NCBI GenBank assembly: GCA_021767305.1
Contig: JAASTL010000073.1
Location: 1-6,027, forward strand
Direction: 5' to 3'
DNA from: Piscirickettsiaceae bacterium
Lineage (GTDB): Bacteria > Pseudomonadota > Gammaproteobacteria > Thiomicrospirales > Thiomicrospiraceae
DNA length: 6,027 nucleotides
The notes below the pieces were generated by a model. The model ran no database searches. It saw only the letters and a list, made by a program, of their open reading frames with translations, and was not told the DNA's origin. Numbering within the stretch: position 1 is the first letter of the stretch; each line of letters opens with the position of its first letter. Positions 4,226 through 6,027 of the stretch are shown here, piece by piece. A program made the translations under genes and the position numbers.

Positions 4226-6027
4226 ATGAAAAGCCAATCAATCAAACAAAAAATCATTTTAGTCTCCTTAATCGTTGCAATTTTTGTCTCTGCAGTGATT
4301 GGAACGGTGATGTATACCACACAGGTACAGCCGTTAGAGAGCAAAATCAAACAACAACTTACCGATGAAATGCAGCTATTTATGGATGGCAAAATCGATC
4401 TGAAAATCCAAGCTGGCATTATCGGCTCCACCATGCTGAGTTTGCAGCCGGCAACTTTTGCATTGGTTGAGCAACAAAATGGCGCTGCTATCAACAGCAT
4501 GCTAAAAAGTCTAAAAAAGGATTACGCCGCTAAAACTAATTTTAGAGGTATTTTCAGTGAAATTATTGGCGCTGATGGACAGTCGCTGGTGCGTTCTTGG
4601 AAATTGGGTGAACAAGGACAAAACCGTTTAGATGATGCTTTGATTAAAAAAGTGTTCGATAGCAAAAAAGCACAGGGCTCTCTTGGTTTTGGTGAACGCG
4701 GCGTCACCGTGACTTCTGCCACCCCCATTCTCAATGGTGACAGGGTAAAAGGGGTCGTGACGATGGTGCAAGGTGTAGGCTCCATTTCACGTGACTTCAG
4801 TAAACAATTCAAGCAACAAAATGGAGCTTGGATTATGTTGGTAGACAGACAATACGTCACACAAAAATTCGGCAATGATAAACCTGTAGCTAAACTTAAA
4901 CCGATTACTGAGCGTTATGTCATCGCCAATAATAAGTGGTTTGCTGATGAGGTGGTTGAACTCTCCAAATCACTGTTTAAAGAGACCCATGGAGATCAAA
5001 CCAATGCCTATTTGGCAAACGGTTATTTTGTGATTGATATTCCCGCTTATGATGAATCGGGCAATGTGTTTGCCCGCCAAGTTTTTATGCAAAATGAGCA
5101 AGTTTATCTAGGACCGCTAAATAATGCTAAAAACCAAGCTTGGCTAACGCTGCTAAGTGTTGTGGTGGGCATAATCATTCTGGCCATGATTATTCTTTTC
5201 TTAATCAATAAACTAGTAATCAAACCGCTGCAAGAACTCAGTCAAACCATTACTGAAATCGACAAGAAGGGCGATTTCAATATTCGTGCAACCATTCAGC
5301 AAGAAGATGAAGTTGGACACACTGCTCAGGCCATCAACAATCATCTTGCTAAGGTTAATGAAGCGATTAAAGAGGCTAACCATGTGGTGGCGTCAATTGC
5401 TGAGGGGAATTTGTCGCAACGTATGCAAGGTAATTACTTTGGCAGCCTTAAACAGCTCAAGGATGGGGTCAATACTAGTAGTGAAAACGTCAATAATATG
5501 ATTACTGAAATTGCCAATATCATGCACCAAATCAATGCTGGTCAATTTAAACTTACGGTTGCAGACAAGGGCCAAGGTACCTACAAAGACATTATTGAAA
5601 ATACACTTTCTGCTATTGATACCTTGGATAAGGTCATTGTAGATATCAATAAAGGCATGCAGCATGTTGCTCATGGTGACTTTTCTTACCAAGTACAGGC
5701 TGACGCCAAAGGCGATCTCAATACCTTAAAAATAAATATTAATGAGAGTGTCACTACTCTGTCTAATGTCTTTGCTGAAATTACTCAGGTCATGCAGGCC
5801 CAGAGCCAAGGCGACCTCACCACTCAAGTTCAGATTGAGTGTGATGGTGAACTGTTCGCGCTTAAAAATGCCATTAATGAAAACGCCGAACATCTTAATA
5901 AAATCATGCGCGAAGTTTCCAATGCAGCATACACCGTAACCTCGGCAGCAGAGGAAGTTTCTAAAGGCTCTCTGAGTTTGAGCGAATCGGTGCAACAAAC
6001 CGCAGCATCGATGGAACAGACCAGTGC
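4226..6027 (+). CDS. Methyl-accepting chemotaxis protein with double Cache sensor and five HAMP domains (partial)
   Basis: The frame is open from ATG 4226 to the window edge (600 complete codons, no stop). Start: an in-frame TGA at 4220-4222 lies just before it, AGGTGAG precedes it closely, and the next Met (M29) would remove most of the first membrane helix. Residues 10-30 form TM1; 31-305 a periplasmic ligand-binding region that looks like a double Cache domain (membrane-distal strand SEIIGADGQSLVRSW at 111-125, later GYFVIDIPAYDESGN at 266-280); 306-328 TM2. Then comes a string of HAMP-like units: about 330-376 (KPL at 333, GDF at 349), 384-425 (AEGNL at 392), 426-465 (NAGQF at 437), 470-511 (AHGDF at 482) and 516-558 (SQGDL at 527). 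From about 560 the methyl-accepting coiled coil begins (TSAAEEVSKGS, TAASMEQTSA). The CheA/CheW-contact tip lies beyond the window. It detects an external small molecule and signals to CheA to bias flagella; ligand unknown. The upstream -24/-12 element suggests sigma54 control. Confidence 0.93.
   Translation, partial: MKSQSIKQKIILVSLIVAIFVSAVIGTVMYTTQVQPLESKIKQQLTDEMQLFMDGKIDLKIQAGIIGSTMLSLQPATFALVEQQNGAAINSMLKSLKKDYAAKTNFRGIFSEIIGADGQSLVRSWKLGEQGQNRLDDALIKKVFDSKKAQGSLGFGERGVTVTSATPILNGDRVKGVVTMVQGVGSISRDFSKQFKQQNGAWIMLVDRQYVTQKFGNDKPVAKLKPITERYVIANNKWFADEVVELSKSLFKETHGDQTNAYLANGYFVIDIPAYDESGNVFARQVFMQNEQVYLGPLNNAKNQAWLTLLSVVVGIIILAMIILFLINKLVIKPLQELSQTITEIDKKGDFNIRATIQQEDEVGHTAQAINNHLAKVNEAIKEANHVVASIAEGNLSQRMQGNYFGSLKQLKDGVNTSSENVNNMITEIANIMHQINAGQFKLTVADKGQGTYKDIIENTLSAIDTLDKVIVDINKGMQHVAHGDFSYQVQADAKGDLNTLKININESVTTLSNVFAEITQVMQAQSQGDLTTQVQIECDGELFALKNAINENAEHLNKIMREVSNAAYTVTSAAEEVSKGSLSLSESVQQTAASMEQTS

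Noticed and set aside
4192..4875. Minus-strand open frames of about 100 residues opposite the chemoreceptor
   Set aside because: They lie entirely across a strongly supported coding region, have no Shine-Dalgarno or recognisable motif, and are cysteine-rich in the way antisense frames of real genes often are.
5286..5998. Further open frames on both strands within the poly-HAMP region
   Set aside because: They are out-of-frame shadows of the chemoreceptor, whose own frame stays open with clear HAMP and coiled-coil sequence.

Overview
The window looks like chromosomal DNA of a moderately AT-rich gammaproteobacterium, probably aquatic and motile. The pointers are a classical 6-TM hybrid histidine kinase, a YigZ/IMPACT protein of enterobacterial type, a Tat-exported HDAC-superfamily enzyme and a large poly-HAMP chemoreceptor. 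This assignment is an inference from protein style and base composition. No marker gene in the window fixes the genus.

Layout, left to right. (1) 1-98: the last ~31 codons of a rightward gene that I cannot identify. (2) 99-279: a gap between two convergent 3' ends. It carries three helically phased T-tracts (118-144), two same-strand DnaA boxes 12 bp apart (190-210) with a weaker third to their left, and a hairpin (255-276) just after the next gene's stop. It resembles part of a replication origin or a DnaA-binding locus. (3) 280-1992, minus: a membrane hybrid histidine kinase (6 TM, HisKA, HATPase, REC) with a TTG start. (4) 1993-2207: a very AT-rich divergent promoter region with repeated TTAATTAA-type motifs. 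(5) 2208-3347, plus: a zinc-dependent HDAC/acetylpolyamine amidohydrolase family enzyme with a twin-arginine signal. (6) 3348-3461: a short convergent gap with a 9-bp hairpin reaching into the next stop codon. (7) 3462-4061, minus: a YigZ/IMPACT family protein; the Shine-Dalgarno supports a TTG start at 4061. (8) 4062-4225: a divergent regulatory region with a sigma70-like promoter for yigZ, a sigma54-like promoter for the receptor, and four GCTACYC direct repeats in two 12-bp-spaced pairs, one pair near each predicted start of transcription. (9) 4226 to the right edge, plus: a double-Cache, five-HAMP methyl-accepting chemotaxis protein, cut off early in its signalling domain.

The genes do not form an operon; each faces away from or towards its neighbour and appears to be transcribed on its own. 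Two are environmental sensors (kinase and chemoreceptor), one is a predicted periplasmic deacylase and one a conserved housekeeping protein of unclear role. I see no defence system, mobile element, CRISPR array or RNA gene. The items most worth following up are the DnaA-box/phased T-tract locus, the paired GCTACYC repeats with back-to-back sigma54/sigma70 promoters, the five-HAMP receptor and the Tat-exported HDAC-fold enzyme.
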